64,000 nt of DNA from Adiantum capillus-veneris (GCA_014529385.2 CM043960.1:78407910-78471909); one strand, 5' to 3'. Counted from the stretch's first letter, positions 20,701 through 34,343 are shown. Program-made: numbers and translations. The notes: generated by a model from the sequence alone, not told the origin.

Positions 20701-22834
20701 ATCCACACACCCTATCTCATTTGGCTCAAAAGCGAAAACTTGACCATGTTTTTCAAGCATACCTTGAAAACATTTGATCTCCTCTTCATTGAGGAAACCG
20801 TCTTCACCAACCTTCAGCTGCTGTAGTGTCTCCTTAGTAAACTTATGCCCTATGTTCTTCGGATCTCTGAGTATAGGCTGTCGAGAAGCCTCCTTGATCA
20901 TTCCATCGCTTCCTTCTGGCAGCGGTGTAGCCACTGGCCTCACTTTCTTTGCAACAGTTTTGTATTTGGTCTCTACCTGTGCTTCAACAGTTTCACCTGA
21001 ATCATCTTCAATATGCATAAATACTTCATATGAACTTAACTCATCGTACATGTCCATTGAATGAACCTTGACTGCTTCAGTTACACTTTGTAACCTGTTT
21101 TGCCTGATCTCTTCAAGCACTGACATAGTATCTTCATAAGATACCTCTTCAAAGACTCCTGAAATCACATCATCAGATTCAAGCACATCACAACCCTGCA
21201 ATTCACTTTGAATACCTGAGACATATTGTTTTTCTCACTTCGGAAAATCATTAAATTTTCTGAAAGAGATTGAACCTTCATATGTTAATCCCAAAAACCC
21301 CGAAGAGAAAGCTTCTCTTTGCGAGAACTTCTCCTCACTTGTACCACCATAGTCCCGCTTTATAATGGCACTCCGAGAAAATCCTATGTTCTCTAAACTC
21401 CTTGCGTATCTTCGGCATTGGATGATCCCGTAGACTGTCCTGATTCCTAGCATGGTCAACACATACAGTCAAGAATTGCACGGCTTTCTTACCATCACGG
21501 CTCCGAACCCTGGCATAGGCCGAGCCATCATCTAGCACTTTGGTTTCCATTCGCACAGCCGTAATGTATGGTTGCCCCAAAATTAAAGGATAAGAGGAAT
21601 GCTCCTGTATAAAGAAATTTTGCTCATCATAGACATCCCCTACAGTTACCTTAACATTGGCACATGCACCATAGAGGTCGCCTGGAAGCATATTGGTAGC
21701 TCGAATCCGCCAACCATGGTCCACATCAATAGGCCATTTCCCCTTTTTGTGCAAGCTTTTAGCCATCAAATTGATCTCTGATCCATGATCTATGAGTGCT
21801 AAGACCGGTTCTTCGATGTCGCCAAGCTTTACAACAGTTTCGATTGTTGCTCTTGCCCAATGAGTCCTTGAAAAGTGACTCCTTGGTATGCTTTCCCTAT
21901 CTTCATCTTCATTGAAATGTACATGCCTTACCTCAGGTACGGTTGGATTTGACACCACCACAGACCTCGACTCTTCTTCTTCTTCTAGATTCGCCAAATA
22001 CTCTTCATAGTCGTCTAGAATTGCTTCAATGTGGCGTACCGCCTGGCTTTTCACTGACTCCAGCTCCTGTTCACTTGGTATCTGCCGCTTTCTTTTTATG
22101 ATATCTATTATCTCCTCATGAAACTCACGTTTGGCAATCCCCAATTTATCACCCAATGTGAGCTCCACCTTGCTATTCAAAATTCGCTCTTCAAAGAATT
22201 TCTTTAAATCTGTAGCTAATTCAATGTCAGACTTGAGCTTATAAGAGGGTCCCCTGGGTTTACCTTGCTTTTTGTCCTTAGGTGCATCCTCCATCACCAC
22301 TTCAGGAGCGGGCTTTGAAGCAGGACTTTCTTCTTTCTTGTTGTTGAACCTCGTTGTCCTCTTCGATGTCCCAGGAGCTTCTTCATCTCTTTTCCGATTC
22401 TCCTCCACCATAGCCTCATTAGCTTGAGACTTCGCAATGAATGCATACACTGAGAGGGAATCCACTGGATCAGTCCACCCTGTGGTTTCTCGAATTGAAT
22501 TCCCTACTTGCCGCAGCTTCCCATAAGTTACCTGTCCAGTTTCTGTTGTCTTCAAAGCATAAGGCCATAATTGACCCTTGGTACCAGCACCATCTTCATC
22601 ACCCTTCCCGCAGACTTGCAGCCCATAAGTAGCTGCCTCCACAAGAGCAACATTATGTTGAATCTCATCAACTATCTTCTTCATGCCGCCCCTACCGAAG
22701 TTCAGGCGGTGCATCTCACCTGTTGCCCTAAGGTGTATCTTCTTGTCCTTCCAGAACACCACATTCTTTTTATATGCTTCGTCAAATTCATCACACTCCT
22801 TAACATACTTGTGGTCTTCACTATCACACCACAT
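20686..22834 (-). pseudogene. Zinc knuckle, protease and linker of the unusual Ty3 element
   Basis: The segment begins with a zinc-knuckle-like CMWCDSEDHKYVKEC (C-x2-C-x4-H-x5-C). A charged region follows, then a retropepsin-like domain at about 21.5-21.85 kb (LALIDHGSEINLMAKSL, then SYPLILGQPYI). An acidic linker leads towards RT. The protease would cut the polyprotein during particle maturation. It is a fossil, and I see no host function. Confidence 0.75.
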
Positions 22835-22864
22835 GCATCGATCCCAGCCTTTGCGTGGTGGCTG

Positions 22865-23707
22865 CTACCTAGGCTCCGATGTAGACCCCTTTGCAACTAG
22901 ACCATCAAATTTAACAGCTTTAAAATTCAAATTCAATTCTTGAATACCTTTCACCAATTCGTCAAGAACTGGCTCCTCCACTCTGGGTATTGCCGAGGTT
23001 GTTTTCTCTTTAGGTTCCTCCTCCGTAACATCCATGATGTCAGCCACGATCATCTTGTCAACTCTCATCTGTCGTTTCACAATCATGTTGACTGCTTCGG
23101 TGACTACCTTCCAGTCGGATGTTAAGCCCAATTCTCCACTTGGATCCTCTAGCAACTGCACTAAACTCTTTTGAAGTCGAGGATCAGCAGCCTGAATAAA
23201 CAACTCAATCTTCTGATCCCTCATTGAACATTGCTCTGTCGAAGACAGTTGCTCAAATTTCTTCTCAAATTCCCACATTAACTCTCGTGCAGACAGATTT
23301 TTGTTCTTCTTCTGCACCCACTTCATGAAACTTTGCCTGGTTACTCTTTGAGAATCCTCGAGGAAGTACTCCTCCTGAAGCGCCTTCTTGAAATCCTGCC
23401 AATTTGCACCTTGAAGCACGTGAATTTCTTTAATTCGACTCCTAAGTTCCGGCTCAGCAATCAAATGGAACCCTTCTACTGCAATCTGATCATCAATTCC
23501 ATTCTCTTCCATTGCCTGTTCATAGATATTATAGAATTTGCTAATATCTCGGCCTTCAAATCGATGTAATTTCTCGGTAACTGTGTGCCGAGCTTTACGG
23601 ATCCTCTCTTGCAAATTGTATTGCTGTTGAGCAGCCTGCTGTTGTTGCATGTAAGCAGCAAATTGCTGTATCATTTGCTGCATGACAGCCTCTTGCGGTG
23701 TCGACAT
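22865..23707 (-). pseudogene. Gag of the unusual Ty3 element
   Basis: About 280 residues. The N-terminus is Gln-rich (MSTPQEAVMQQMIQQFAAYM). A gag capsid-like helical domain follows, with FEGRDISKFYNIYEQAM, NWQDFKKALQEEYF and ELMWEFEKKFEQL. It starts only about 55 bp inside the 5' LTR. It lies in the same frame as the following pol part, so gag and pol may be expressed as one unit by read-through, as some LTR families do. It is a fossil. Confidence 0.75.
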
Positions 23708-23761
23708 CCTTCTTCACCACACTGCTCACCCCGGCTCGTTTCGCGCTGGGTTCACCAAGAA

Positions 23762-25828
23762 TGTCGAGGGATAATTGTGCGAAAGGTGAGCCGGGAAGGC
23801 ACCGGGTCCCTGGCTGTGAGAGGTGCGGAAAACAAGGTGTAGCAGATACAATTTATCGACAACAGTATTTAAAATAGGCAGTCCATTTAATCCCCAGTTA
23901 ATTGACAAAATCCATGATTAATCGATCACGAATGGAGCTTAAATGCTCTTTACAAGAAGAAATCCTGGCTAAAACCAGGTGCTAAACAAGAAAATTGATG
24001 GAATCGTGCTTACTCTGCCTTCTGCTTCCTGATTCGAATGGACACTATTAACAGTTTGAGATTAGGCTGCTTTGTTCCGGCTATGGAGACTCGGATATGG
24101 AGATTAAGAAAATCTCGATTATGAATGGCTTAAGGCTATGGAGATTAAGAAAATGGAGCTTCGGTTATCCAGAGCTTAAGAGTATAGAGCTTCAGAGCAT
24201 ATTAGGCGGCTAGAAGAGCATAAGATTACAAAGAGGATTAGATTAAGTGCATCGAGCTTATAGGGCTTAATTCGGCTTAAGAACTTAGGATTAGAGGATT
24301 ATCACCCGCTTATGAGGAGCTTAAGGAGATTCAAGATATGACTTAAGAAGATAGAGCTTAAGAGCTTCTTAAGCGGCTAATAGAGCTTCCCCGAAGATGG
24401 AGCTTAAGAGAGTAGCCTCAGATTACGAGGAGGAGCTCAAGAAGATAGATTAAGAGCTTAACTAACCTTTGCTTCCGATAGTTCGAGAGCTTTCTCTTTT
24501 CCTTTGCTTAAGGAGAGAGAGCTTTAGTAGCCCGATTTCTCATGAGCTCCCGAGGCCTTGGCTTAGAGCACCTTCCTCTCGAGAGTATTGATCGCCAGGG
24601 AAGATGATCCCCTCCTCAAGGTCGTTTTGTTCCTTTTATATTAGCCTCCCCTTTGTTGCATGGGGCATGCTTTTCTAAAAATGGCCGGCACCCATTAGCG
24701 ATGTCGCTAATGGGTCCGGCCTCTTGCTGATGTGGCAGGTCGTCGGATGCCCAGCACGTTTTGCAGCGGCAGTAGAACCAAAGCTATTCGCGCCGGCATT
24801 TCAGTCATTTCTCGCTTCTGCGTCGTGCGCACCCGATGACTGTAGCGCCCAGCGCGAGTCTCTCTCTCCCTGCGCAGCTCGCGCTGTTCGCCCCTGGCTT
24901 ATTCTATGCATTGCTTGGCTTTCCTTGTTTTTACACACAAAAGCCTTATTTTTTTAATTGGGCGGCCATTGGCCTTTGTCCCTTGGGCGGCCCTTGGCCT
25001 TTGTTGGGCACCATGTTTAGCATACATGCCGACCAAGGCAAGGCCAAGCATTGGATGGCCACATTTAGCATACATGCCAATCGAGCAATGCCAAGCAGTA
25101 CAAATTTCTTCAGCAGTCCTTGACTAACAACATCATCGTGAATTTTTTATTGTCCATTCCGATATCTCGAATAATGCCAAAATAACCCAACTCAGTTGCA
25201 TCGGCAACTGACACCGACCTTAATCCAGATTATCCAATCAACCTGGACTGTATCTGACAAGCCGTAAATTCATAGAATGCATACAAAACCTGTAGGGCTG
25301 TAAAATTCCCAGATGGCACACTGCCCAAGCCGACCTGACTGGCTCGGAGCCGGCCCCCGGTGAATATTTAACGGCTCATATCTTGGCAACCGTAACTCCG
25401 ATTGCTGATCTAAAAAGACCGACACGCTCCACAAAGTGAGCACTTCAGGCCCGTGCATTCATTTCATTTCTGTCACCTCAGCTGCAGTTGCCCAATCCGG
25501 TACAGATCTGCATTAACTCAAACTTCAAAGTGCCATAACTTCTTCACCGTAGGTCCAATCGACGAGCCGTAAAGACAGGCCGGTAGAGCACTTCAAGCAC
25601 TACAATTCTAGATCAAAATATCTCATCTGCGGTCACTGCAAGCATACTCATTTTTGGCATCGTTGAGGCATCTGTTGGCCCTTCTAAGCCGCATCTGGCA
25701 TACATTAATCATTAAGCTTGGCTTGTTATCAAGCCCTGATCACTGCTCACTTAATGTGTAGACTTCAAAGAATCTTAGCTTTCATTTCTCTGCTCCTTTT
25801 CTCATCATGGCAGCGGAGCTGCACGACA
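23762..25828 (-). repeat. 5' LTR (right copy) of the unusual Ty3 element
   Basis: 2067 bp, homologous to 15724-17794 and about 3.5% different by eye, mostly substitutions plus a few small indels. Target-site copy ACAG follows at 25829-25832. Confidence 0.93.
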
Positions 25829-28800
25829 ACAGGAATTACAATAGTGCAACACCACATAAAGCTGAAGGAAGGCAGTAAACCCGTAGTACAAAAGCTCAGA
25901 AGACTTGGAGTAATCCAACAAGAGGCAATGCTTAAGAAAGTGAGAAGTTTTCTACAAGCAGGTTTCATCTATCCTGTCGAAGACTCAGAATGGGTTTCCC
26001 CAGTAGTAGTAGTCACAAAAGAAAATGGTAAGTGGAGAGTCTGTGTGGATTATAAACCTCTCAATGCAGCCACGAAGAGGGACCACTTTCCCCTCCCATT
26101 CCAGGATGAAATACTCAATGAAGTGGCAGGTTACAAACGCTACACAATATGCTACTCAGGATACTTCCAGATTAGCATTGCGAAGGAGGATCAGAAGAAG
26201 ACAACCTTCATCACACCTTGGGGATGTTTTGCCTACAGAGTGATGCCGTTTGGCCTCACTAACGCCCCGACCACATTTCAACGCTATGTAACTTTTGTTT
26301 TCCAACCCTACTTTGGAACATCAATACAGGTTTTCATAGATGATTTTTGCATTTATAGCTCACGAGCCCTTCATTTAAGCAAAGTCTATGATGGCTTAAC
26401 CAGGCTGCAAACCTTGGGTGGCCAACTCAACGTGGACAAGTGTCACATTGGTGAGAGCAAAGTCACTCTCCTTGGTCATGTAGTTTCAGCAAAAGGAATA
26501 GAGGCTGACCCTAGCAAGATTCAGGCTCTGGTATCTTTATCATCACCCACCACCGCCAAGCAGCTGGTTTCTTTTCTTCAGAAGGTAAGATACTTAAGCA
26601 GGTTCATTCACCTGCTATCTCAAGTGGTCCTTCCTCTACAACAACTCACCCAGAGGGATGTCTTCTCATGGAGTGAAGAGAACGAGCAGCAGTTTACTGA
26701 AGTAAAGCAAATCCTAGCTAAGCTTCCCACTATTTCACCTCCTAGGTGGGACGAGCCATTTTATGTAAACCCTAGTGTGAGAAATGATACACTAGGAGCA
26801 GTGCTAATGCAAAAAGATCCCAAAACTTCTTTCATGCACCCTATTTACTTCTCTAGTCGGGTCATGACCCCATCAGAAAAAGGGTTTACCGAAGTAGAAC
26901 ACATGGTTCTGGCACTAATGTTTGCTACCACAAAGTTCCGCTCCTATCTCTTGCCTAGACCCTTTGTAATCCTGACAATGGAGGAGATTTTCCCATATAT
27001 AATGCGACACATGGATGTCTCATTTAGGATCTCAAAGTGGTTAATTAGACTACAAGAGTTTGACTACACCATGCAAGTAGACAACTCCACCAGGGCTAGT
27101 TTAGCGGGAATTCTTACTCATCGCCATTATGAGAAGAAGCTAAAGGTCAACATGAAAGCAAAGGAAGGAACACCAGCGATAGAAAGTCCTAAGCTAGAGA
27201 GAGCTCACTCTCTTTTCTTTGACGGAGCATACAAGAGAACAATGGATTAGTCTGTAGGCATGGTCATTTTCAATGAACAGCAAGAAAGAGTATTCTCCAT
27301 GGGGCAGTTATTACACTCCCACTCCAACAATGAGGCAGAATATGCAGCCCTAATCCTTGGGTTGGAAAAATGTGTTTCACAAAGAATTCAGCGCCTAAAT
27401 GTGTTCGGCGACGCTTTGCTTTTGATAAGGCAGATAAATGGCACCTAGGAGTGCAAAAATCAGGTTTTACTTGGTCAACTTCGCCAAGTTAAGGACCTCC
27501 TAAAGAAGTTTGAAGCAGTGAAACTCTTCCATGTCCCCAGAGCAGAAAATCAAGAGGCAGATGCACTAGCTAAAGAAAGAATACAAGACGTTCCCGTAGG
27601 AGCAATCAAATTAAAACTACCCCTCTTCCAAGGTAGTGATGCTATGCCTAATATCATCAGTTTTCTAGATATAGGAGAATGTCCAACAGGACACACCAAA
27701 GGCCAAAAACAATGGCTGGTAAGGAAGCCTACTAGGTACCGCCTTATAGACGACCACTTGTATTGTAAGGGCAAAGATCAAATTCTCAGGCGGGTGCCAA
27801 CCTCCAGTTAAATCACAGAGGTAATTTCAAGTTGCCATGATGGCATTTGTGGCGGTCATTTTGCTCTAGATATCACTAGTAGGAAGATTCTACAGGCAGG
27901 ATACCTTTGGCCTAGTTTGAACAGGGATGTACACCATTGGTGTAAAACATGTAAGGCTTGTCAAGTGGCCAATGATCGCACGTTAACCTACGAGCCACAA
28001 ACCCCTATCATTTCATATGGTCCTTTTGAGAAATGGGGAATAGATGCAATCGGTCCTTTACCAAGGGTCCAATCAGGTAAACTGTACATCATAGTGGGTG
28101 TAGACTACATGACTCGATGGGCAGAAGCAACAGCCACCACCCGCATTACAGCCCAAGAGGTGGCAAAGTTCATTTTTGAGCATATCGTTTGCCGTTTTGG
28201 CACTCCTCTTGAGATAATATCAGATAGAGGACCAGGATTCAGAGGTGATTTGGTGGGAGAACTGATGAAGAAGCTAGGCATCACACATAGGCATTCCACA
28301 CCATACTACCCACAATGCAATGGTCCGATAGAGAAGGTAAATGGAATGATTTGCAAAATCATCACAAAATAGGTGAACAACCACACAAGGGACTGGGATA
28401 AACATCTCATGGCAGCTCTTTGGGCCTACAGAACAACGTTCCGAACATCACTAGGTTTCACTCCTTTCCATCTAGTTTATGGGAAGGAGGAAATTCTACC
28501 CATTAAGGTACAAATAGCCAGCTTACGAGTCTTGGCTAGCCAGACACATCGTCCAATTGTAAACCTCCGAAACCACATCTTGGATCTAAAGAGACTCCAA
28601 CTGGATAGGGAAGAAGCAATCAATCACTATGCAGCACAGGTAGAACGACGCCGGCTCACTTTCAATCAAGGGCTTAAAGAAAAGGGACTGGAGAAAGGCA
28701 TGTTAGTTCTGCGATACGACAACAGATTTGACACTAGGAAGGATAAGAAATTTCAACCCAGATGGGAAGGGCCATTCATCATCAAGAAACGCTATGACAA

Positions 28801-28980
28801 CGGAAGCTATAAGCTGATGGAAGCAGATGGGAGAATTCACAAGACTGGGGTCAATGGATAGAGGCTGAAAAGGTATTTTCTTAGGTTTGACCCAGAATTC
28901 GTGCTAGACATTCTAGAAGAGGGAGAACCCTCTAAATCTACAGCTGAAGAAGCAGAAGAAGGGCTAGAAGCATGAATGCC
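25829..28980 (+). pseudogene. RT, dual RNase H and integrase of the Tat-type element
   Basis: RT is at about 25.85-26.75 kb (WRVCVDYKPLNAATKRDHFP, MPFGLTNAPTTFQ, VFIDDFCIYS). A first RNase H is at about 26.75-27.13 kb. A second, archaeal-type RNase H-like domain is at about 27.2-27.57 kb (LFFDGAYKR, NNEAEYAALILGLE), the order characteristic of Tat elements. An integrase zinc region is near 27.83-27.96 kb. The integrase core is at 28.0-28.37 kb (IDAIGPLPR, SDRGPGFRGD, NGPIEKVNG), and the C-terminal domain runs to about 28.93 kb (FQPRWEGPFIIKKRYDNGSY). It resumes exactly at the far target-site copy of the nested element. It is broken in several places. Confidence 0.9.
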
Positions 28981-28985
28981 TCTAA

Positions 28986-29003
28986 CCAAAGGGAGAGGGC
29001 TAA
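28986..29003 (+). promoter_or_regulatory. Polypurine tract of the Tat-type element
   Basis: CCAAAGGGAGAGGGCTAA immediately precedes the TGATAGCC start of the 3' LTR. Confidence 0.75.
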
Positions 29004-29409
29004 TGATAGCCGACTTTCGAAAATCAAAGAAAAAAAAGAAAAAAAAAACTCATTCCCCCCCCCCCCCCCCCCCCCAACTCCCCCCCCGTAGCTTATTCCC
29101 CCCCCCCCCCCCACCCCCCCCCCTCCTCTCCCTCCCCTACCCCCCCCCCCCCCCCCCCCCCCCTTTTTGGCCCGCCAATATTCCTTCCCCGACCCCTCAC
29201 CCTCTTCCCCACCCGCTCGCCTCACCTTCCCTCGGCCTCATTCCCCCCCTCTTGGCCCGCTGATATATTCCCTCACTCCCATCCATTGACTTGTTTCCCC
29301 GCCCTCGTCCTCAAGCTCCCATGCAAGACAGTAGAATCCCCCCCTCTCTCTCTCACCCACACATCTCCCCTACCCCACTCCCAAGCCTCACCCCTCCCTC
29401 TCCCTCATC

Positions 29410-29495
29410 TCTCTCTCTCTCTCTCTCTCTCTCATCCACACCTCACCTCTCCCTCTCCCTCACAATCTCTCTCTCTCAGCTCAGTCCGCGGACAC

Positions 29496-29576
<81 letters not shown>

Positions 29577-29643
29577 GGGCGCTTAGGCCACGCATGAGGA
29601 ATCCTCTCTCTCTGTCTCCTTCTCACGGACAACAGCCATAGAA

Positions 29644-29724
<81 letters not shown>

Positions 29725-29868
29725 ACACACACACACACACACAATCACCCCCCCCCTCCCATCTCTCCCTTTGGCGCTGTGCGCTCAGTCCGCAGGACCA
29801 CCCACTCTCCCACCCGGGCGCTCACGCACCGCAGCAGGCCATCCATACATACACACACAATATACACA

Positions 29869-29904
<36 letters not shown>

Positions 29905-29905
29905 G
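29410..29905 (+). repeat. CT and CA microsatellites in the 3' LTR
   Basis: Long CT runs (about 29499-29571 and 29646-29719) and a CA run (about 29874-29903). Their lengths differ from the 5' LTR copies. Confidence 0.95.
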
Positions 29906-30964
29906 CACACACACTCTCTCTACCCCTACCCCATCCCCCCCCTTCCTCCGCCTCGCGCAGTAGAAAGCAGGCCATCCGCCATCAACAAAAAAACAAAACA
30001 AAAAAAAACTATATATATATATTATACATAAAGCCCCCCTTCCCACGCACGTTTTTCGCACATACATACATATACATACACACACACCCGCCCTCATGCA
30101 CGAATACATACACACACACACACACACACGCATATACGCACCGCACCAAAAATACAAAGGAGGAGAAACGACTACGACATCGACGAATAAAGAAGAAGGA
30201 TCCAAAGCACGTGCCGCCAACAACAAAAAGAGAAAATGTGCCGAAGGCATGCCCCGGCCAACTCCGAAAAGAAGTACGCTCTACACCGGCGCACCAGTAG
30301 CACACCATTCGCCGGCAACACGCAACCACGACGCCATCCCAGTAATTTATAGGTTATTTTTATCATTATCTTTAGTTTTCACCCGAGCCATTGTAAATTT
30401 TTATTTTTTGTAAATATCCTCTCTCTAGGTGATGGTCACAAAGGCCCACCTAGAGATTCCCATCTTTTAATAACCTCCCAAAACAAAGCAAGGGTCAACC
30501 ACACCGGGCCCACCACTTGCTTTGTCTCCCCGATTAAGATTACCCTAACCACACTGGGATTACCATAATCCAAGCAGCCAACACCTATAAATTGGCACTT
30601 AGAGGTCACTATCGGGGGGGGGGGGGGGGGGCAATTCATGAGGAGCCAAGCATTTGGTAGAGGGTAGTGGGAAGGATTGACACTATCACCATCACACGGA
30701 GGGGGGCTTGTATGTTGGGTTTGCCTTGGGAATTGCATCATGCGAAGGGAACCACATCCATCTCTCGACTCCAATGGTCGATGCACACGCGTATGCACGC
30801 TCTTGGTCGTAAGTATTCACAATCATTGAGTCGTCTTAGAGAACGCACCAAGTAGGTTGCACCACCTCCTCTCCCTACCTCTCTACCACCACGGCATGCC
30901 GCTTTGTAAATATTGCATAAATAATTCACCCTCACACCCCCGAGGGTTTTCATCATTTGCAAAT

Positions 30965-31074
<110 letters not shown>

Positions 31075-31226
31075 GTTTGCAGTGTTCATATCATCGTAGT
31101 TTTGCGTCCTAGCCGCTCAAAGCTAGGTGGTGCCCCGTTCACTTTACCGTGGCAGGCTCGAGGCGCGCCATTCGGCCCCGACGTTTTAGAGGCCGTCGGG
31201 GTTCGGGGTCCGCTTTGCGTCTGTCA

Positions 31227-31398
31227 ATGGGTGCTCAAAGGCTCCACATACACCACAAGGTGCTGCTCTCAAGCTTCAATGGAGAGCTTCACTGCGTAGA
31301 GGATGGTCAACTTGGGGGGGGGGGTAGTGCGCTGCCAACCTGGCAAGAGGGGGAGGGGCTGCTCTCTTATAGCCTCCGAGAAGAGGGGCCACTAGCAT

Positions 31399-31458
<60 letters not shown>

Positions 31459-31997
31459 CATGGGAAAATTTGCCAAGTGGCACACTTACTTAATAATTTA
31501 AAAACCATTCAACTTTTGACTTTAAAAGTCATATGCTAATTAATGAAATGTGCAATTAAGTACACAACTGCACACATAGATGCAACCAATTAAATTGTTA
31601 GCTGCTCCCCAGCGCAATGCCGTACCGACACTGCTCTGGCATTACCTATTCACACTTGTCCGGCCATTTGGTCCAACGCAAATCATTTAAGAATACTTTT
31701 AACTAACTTATCCTAAGGCCGTAAAATAATCAGGCCTTGGGGTTATTATTCTAAGGACCCCATCTCATTCCTGTGCTTGCACTAGTGCGCGTATTTTTCT
31801 AAGCCTGAAATCTAATGCTATTATCTACCCCTTCATTGAAGACCCGATTTCCCAATCGCTAGGGCTTCAGGGTATTTTTTGCTAGGGTCTCCCTGAGGTG
31901 CACTGGCCTAAACTTGGGCGCACATGAGGCCCCAGAATTGCTAAATCTATTCTGAGGTGCACACAACTAATTAGATAATTCTTTTCTCGTAAATAAA
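31227..31997. other. Flank of the Tat-type element; no gene seen
   Basis: Begins with target copy ATGG. Contains a GA microsatellite at 31401-31455 and AT-rich unique sequence after it. No coding or RNA gene recognised. Confidence 0.6.
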
Positions 31998-33340
31998 TTA
32001 ATTATTTACAAAGTCTGACTTAGTTACATGATTTGTGTAGACCGTAAAATCGGATCCGAGTAGGTAGTGTCGCCACTGAGTAAGAGCGTGGATAACAGCC
32101 AAAAGCTCTTTCTCATACATTTGTGCTGTCAATTTCGACCTTGAAAACAATCGGCTCTCATAGGCAATGACATGGCCTTCTTGCATTAAGACCGCACCCA
32201 AACTACGACCACAACATCACAATATACTTCAAATGACTTCTGCAAGTCCGGTAAAGTCATTAATCACCAACTTGTGATCTCGTAATGCCTGAAAGAACTG
32301 TAGCAGATGCTCTGAATGTTCTGCCTCATCCTTGGAGAAGATAATAATATCATTAAAAAAAGTGCCAACAAATAGTCTATACTCTCGAAAAATCATGTCC
32401 ATCATTAGGTTAAATGTCGGTGGAGCATTGGTAAGGCCAAAAGGCATCACGAAAAACTCAAATAAACCAAAGGTCGTCCGAAAAGCTGTCTAGTAGACAT
32501 CTCCCGGCGCGATTCGGATCTGATGATATCCGCTCTTCAAATCGATCCTGTTGAAACAGGAGGATCACTGTAGTCGGTCAAGAATATCATCGATCCTAGG
32601 AATCGGAAATTTGTTCTTAATGGTGATTTTAGTGCGAGCTCTATAATTGATGCACATTCTCCAAGATTCGTCTTTCTTCAAAACCACCAACATCGAAGAG
32701 TAGTAAGGTGAAGTAATCGACTGGACAGGACCCTTTTCCAAGAGGTCTCACACTTCGTTCATAATTTCTTCATTCTGGGCTCGGCTCATATTGCAAGGTG
32801 GCCAGTTCGGTGGTGTGCTTCCAGGTATTAGATTAATGGTATGATCGTCAGTACGAGCTGGTAGCAACTCACCTGGAAGGCCCTTTGAAAAGCAATCGGC
32901 ATGAGTGGAGAGAAAACCTTGGCGTTCTTTATCAAGTTCCGACATATTTGTCCTATGTTCATCATTCAACTCTTTTGAAAAGATTGAGTTAACAAGCATA
33001 CTGGATTTCATTAATTTCGAAACGGTCGAAGCGATACAATAGGGACATACTCGCCCTTAAGTTTCACATCAAGTACAATGGTTCGGCCCTTTTCTGTAGT
33101 CAAAGTCGCTTTTCTCACCCGATTGTCGACCACGGCGTTGTTCTTATGGTACCACGGAATTCCCAGCAAGACATCACAAGCTTCCAAGGGCATTATGTAG
33201 AAGTCCTCGTGCCCCAAATACCCCTGGAAATGCAACCGAAGTTTGCCAATGACAGGTGTAATGGCTACGTCCCTGCCGGGTGCCGCTAGAACTGCCTCTG
33301 TTAGTGGTCCCATCCGATCAGGTGTAATCTCGACTTACCC
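31998..33340 (-). pseudogene. Decayed Ty3 pol fragment (protease, RT, RNase H)
   Basis: On the minus strand a protease-like end (EACDVLLGIPWYH) is at about 33.1 kb. RT pieces with MPFGLTNAPPTFN are at about 32.45 kb and an FNDIIIFS catalytic-loop region near 32.35 kb. An RNase H piece (VIAYESRLFS, YEKELLAVIHALTQW) is at about 32.05-32.2 kb. Integrase and LTRs are not seen next to it. Many breaks; old compared with the elements to its left. Confidence 0.85.
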
Positions 33341-33456
33341 CACAGATGAGATCATGACGCAGAGAACCGAACAAACTTTAAACAATGAAAGTAGAAAGAA
33401 GAAGAGCACCCCAGAAAATAAAGACAAGGATGCACGACCCCGGCTCACTCTTCGAG

Positions 33457-34134
33457 TGTCACAAAATGGTGACGTGGCAAACCCTAACACACATAGACAC
33501 ACTCCCAAAATGGGACAGCAGAACCGGTGTAGCAGGGCAGCCCTGTGAAATGCGAAAGATCTGCTGATGTGGCATTCCGTACAATTGCTGGCGTGGCAGC
33601 CCGCAAATCGCGGCGGAAATTACGGAGGCTGAATTCTGCGGGCAGATTTGCTTTTTGGACAGCTTTTGGATACTGCTTTAATTTACGCAAATTGAAAGAG
33701 AGAGAAGGAGAACTCTTTTGCTTTATTTTTAGGGCAAGAGAGAGAGAGAACTTGAGAGAGAACAAAAAAAAGCACAAGCTTTTAATTTTCAGCTTTTGAA
33801 GCTTTTGGGGCTCTGCTTTTGGCAACCCTTGTACTCTTTAAATAAACAGGCTTTTGGCAACCCTTGTACTCTTTAAATAAACAGGCAGGGCCTCATAACT
33901 CAGAGCATCTGGACGCAGAGTCTGAGTGTGAGCGCCTGCCCACAGTCTTGTACTTTGAACACAGATTAATATAAAAAGAAATACCGAAAGGGGCGCCAGA
34001 CTTTGGGCCAATATCTCTAGGCACGAAACTCCGTCGGGCCAGTTTCAAATCAATTGTGGACTGTGAACTGTTTTGAAGTGGTTACTTGTGCTGTCGCGGT
34101 AGATTCTCGACTTGGAGTGTCCAAGTCAGTTACA
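33457..34134 (+). repeat. Ty3 LTR, plus orientation (solo or 5' LTR)
   Basis: 678 bp from TGTCACAAAATGGTGACG to AAGTCAGTTACA. It is clearly related to 39256-40141 at both ends and in the middle. No convincing primer site follows, so it may be a solo LTR rather than the partner of the 39-kb copy. Confidence 0.7.
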
Positions 34135-34258
34135 TCGAGAGAGGGCCAACTACATTAAAGAGGGGAAGTGTTTTGGACGCGGAGAAACTGGGCACATGAA
34201 ACCGGCCCGTAGGGCGGTAGGCTTTGTCTTTCACCCGAAATTCTTTACTTTACTTTAG

Positions 34259-34343
<85 letters not shown>

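Larger units (their letters stand above)
15724..25828 (-). mobile_element. Unusual Ty3-order LTR retrotransposon with fungal-like RT, nested in the Tat-type element
   Basis: LTRs are at 15724-17794 and 23762-25828 (about 2070 bp), with TGTCG...CGACA termini and target copies ACAG on both sides. On the minus strand the order is gag, zinc knuckle, protease, RT, RNase H and integrase, with a polypurine tract before the left-hand (3') LTR. The RT motifs (FIQDMQLVNKVTI, DLYSGYDQFQL, FIDDLPIKG) differ from plant Ty3 norms. They resemble, from memory, RT-RNase H proteins abundant in basidiomycete fungi. LTR divergence is about 3.5% by eye. The coding part is well preserved, with about four breaks. 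Confidence 0.92.

Noticed and set aside
15724-25828. Fungal contamination as the source of the unusual Ty3
   Set aside because: It is inserted between the protease and RT of a plant Tat element, with LTRs and target duplications on both sides, so it is integrated.
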